5,415 nucleotides of DNA from an uncultured Opitutales bacterium (GTDB lineage Bacteria; Verrucomicrobiota; Verrucomicrobiia; Opitutales; UBA2995): positions 1 to 5,415 of the forward strand of contig CALGUT010000001.1 in NCBI GenBank assembly GCA_937920335.1, in the 5' to 3' direction. Below the pieces are notes generated by a model. It was not told the origin of the DNA. It ran no database searches and saw only the letters and a program-made list of their open reading frames with translations. This document shows positions 5,105 through 5,415 of the stretch, piece by piece. The first letter of the stretch is position 1; each line of letters starts with the position of its first letter. The position numbers and the translations under genes were made by a program.

Positions 5105-5415
5105 ATGCATATTGAAAATCTGAAGATATTTTCGGATCTGGTTGAAAGCCATAGTTTCTCTAAAGCAGCGAAGTTGAATTCGATTACCCAATCAGCCGTT
5201 AGTCAACAGCTTCGGGCGATGGAAAAACATTTTAGCGTGCTGATAATTGATCGAAGTCAGAAACAGTTTCGGCTTACACGCGAGGGGCAAAAGCTCTATG
5301 ATTCTGCAAAAGAAATTCTTCATCGTTACGAGAAGCTAATGAGTGACCTTCAGGAGATGAAGAAGGTAATCAGTGGTAATATTCATATCTCAACGATCTA
5401 CTCCATCGGGCTTCA
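5105..5415 (+). CDS. LysR-type transcriptional regulator, N-terminal part (cut by window end)
   Basis: The reading frame is open from ATG 5105 to the window end: 103 complete codons plus two bases, with no stop reached. It encodes the N-terminal winged helix-turn-helix of a LysR-type regulator: MHIENLKIFSDLVESHSFSK (1-20), AAKLNSITQSAVSQQLRAME (21-40, helix-turn-helix), then DRSQKQFRLTREGQKLYDSA (49-68, wing), followed by the linker helix to about residue 90. SGNIHISTIYSIGL (90-103) begins the effector-binding domain, which lies outside the window, so the inducer is unknown. Family members bind DNA as tetramers and often control a divergent neighbour and themselves, so yggS is a candidate target. 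ATG 5105 is chosen because it gives the canonical N-terminus. The only Shine-Dalgarno-like sequence, AAGGAG at 5085-5090, is 14 bases away, longer than usual. Confidence 0.93.
   Translation, partial: MHIENLKIFSDLVESHSFSKAAKLNSITQSAVSQQLRAMEKHFSVLIIDRSQKQFRLTREGQKLYDSAKEILHRYEKLMSDLQEMKKVISGNIHISTIYSIGL

Overview
The window reads as ordinary chromosomal DNA of a Gram-negative bacterium. It is most probably a member of the Verrucomicrobiota, near class Opitutia. That placement comes from remembered family resemblance: the galactokinase with a GNHTDY motif, the HEAT plus transglutaminase-like protein, and the LysR regulator with a 'STIYSIGL' entry into its effector domain. No marker here proves it. 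No rRNA, tRNA, CRISPR array, insertion sequence or other mobile element is visible, and there is no gene-free stretch over 300 bases.

Layout. A small HU-family DNA-bending protein (26-340, +) ends in a strong intrinsic terminator (363-398). A GHMP-family galactokinase (434-1603, +) follows as its own unit. It converges, with a 19-base gap, on a leftward block read from 5049 down to 1623: yggS (PLP homeostasis), a weaker terminator, then a tight three-gene operon. The operon is a HEAT plus SirB1/transglutaminase-like protein, shikimate dehydrogenase aroE, and prepilin peptidase pilD. The first two operon genes overlap, and the last two are separated by 2 bases. At the right edge a LysR-type regulator (5105 onward, +) runs divergently from yggS and is cut by the window end. 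The shared 55-base intergenic region carries a short perfect inverted repeat.

How the genes relate. They are mostly unrelated housekeeping functions: chromosome architecture, galactose phosphorylation, aromatic amino acid synthesis, type IV pilin/pseudopilin maturation and PLP homeostasis. Tight spacing implies that the HEAT/SirB1-like, aroE and pilD genes are co-transcribed, but no common pathway is evident. The LysR gene might regulate yggS or itself through the shared intergenic region.

I found no convincing undescribed multi-gene system. The points worth a second look are local: an exchanged Asn/Glu pair in the galactokinase sugar-binding motif, an HU with an extra loop, an aroE that cannot start at ATG, a prepilin peptidase missing one zinc cysteine position, a terminator overlapping a candidate promoter, and a pattern of absent or oddly placed Shine-Dalgarno sequences.
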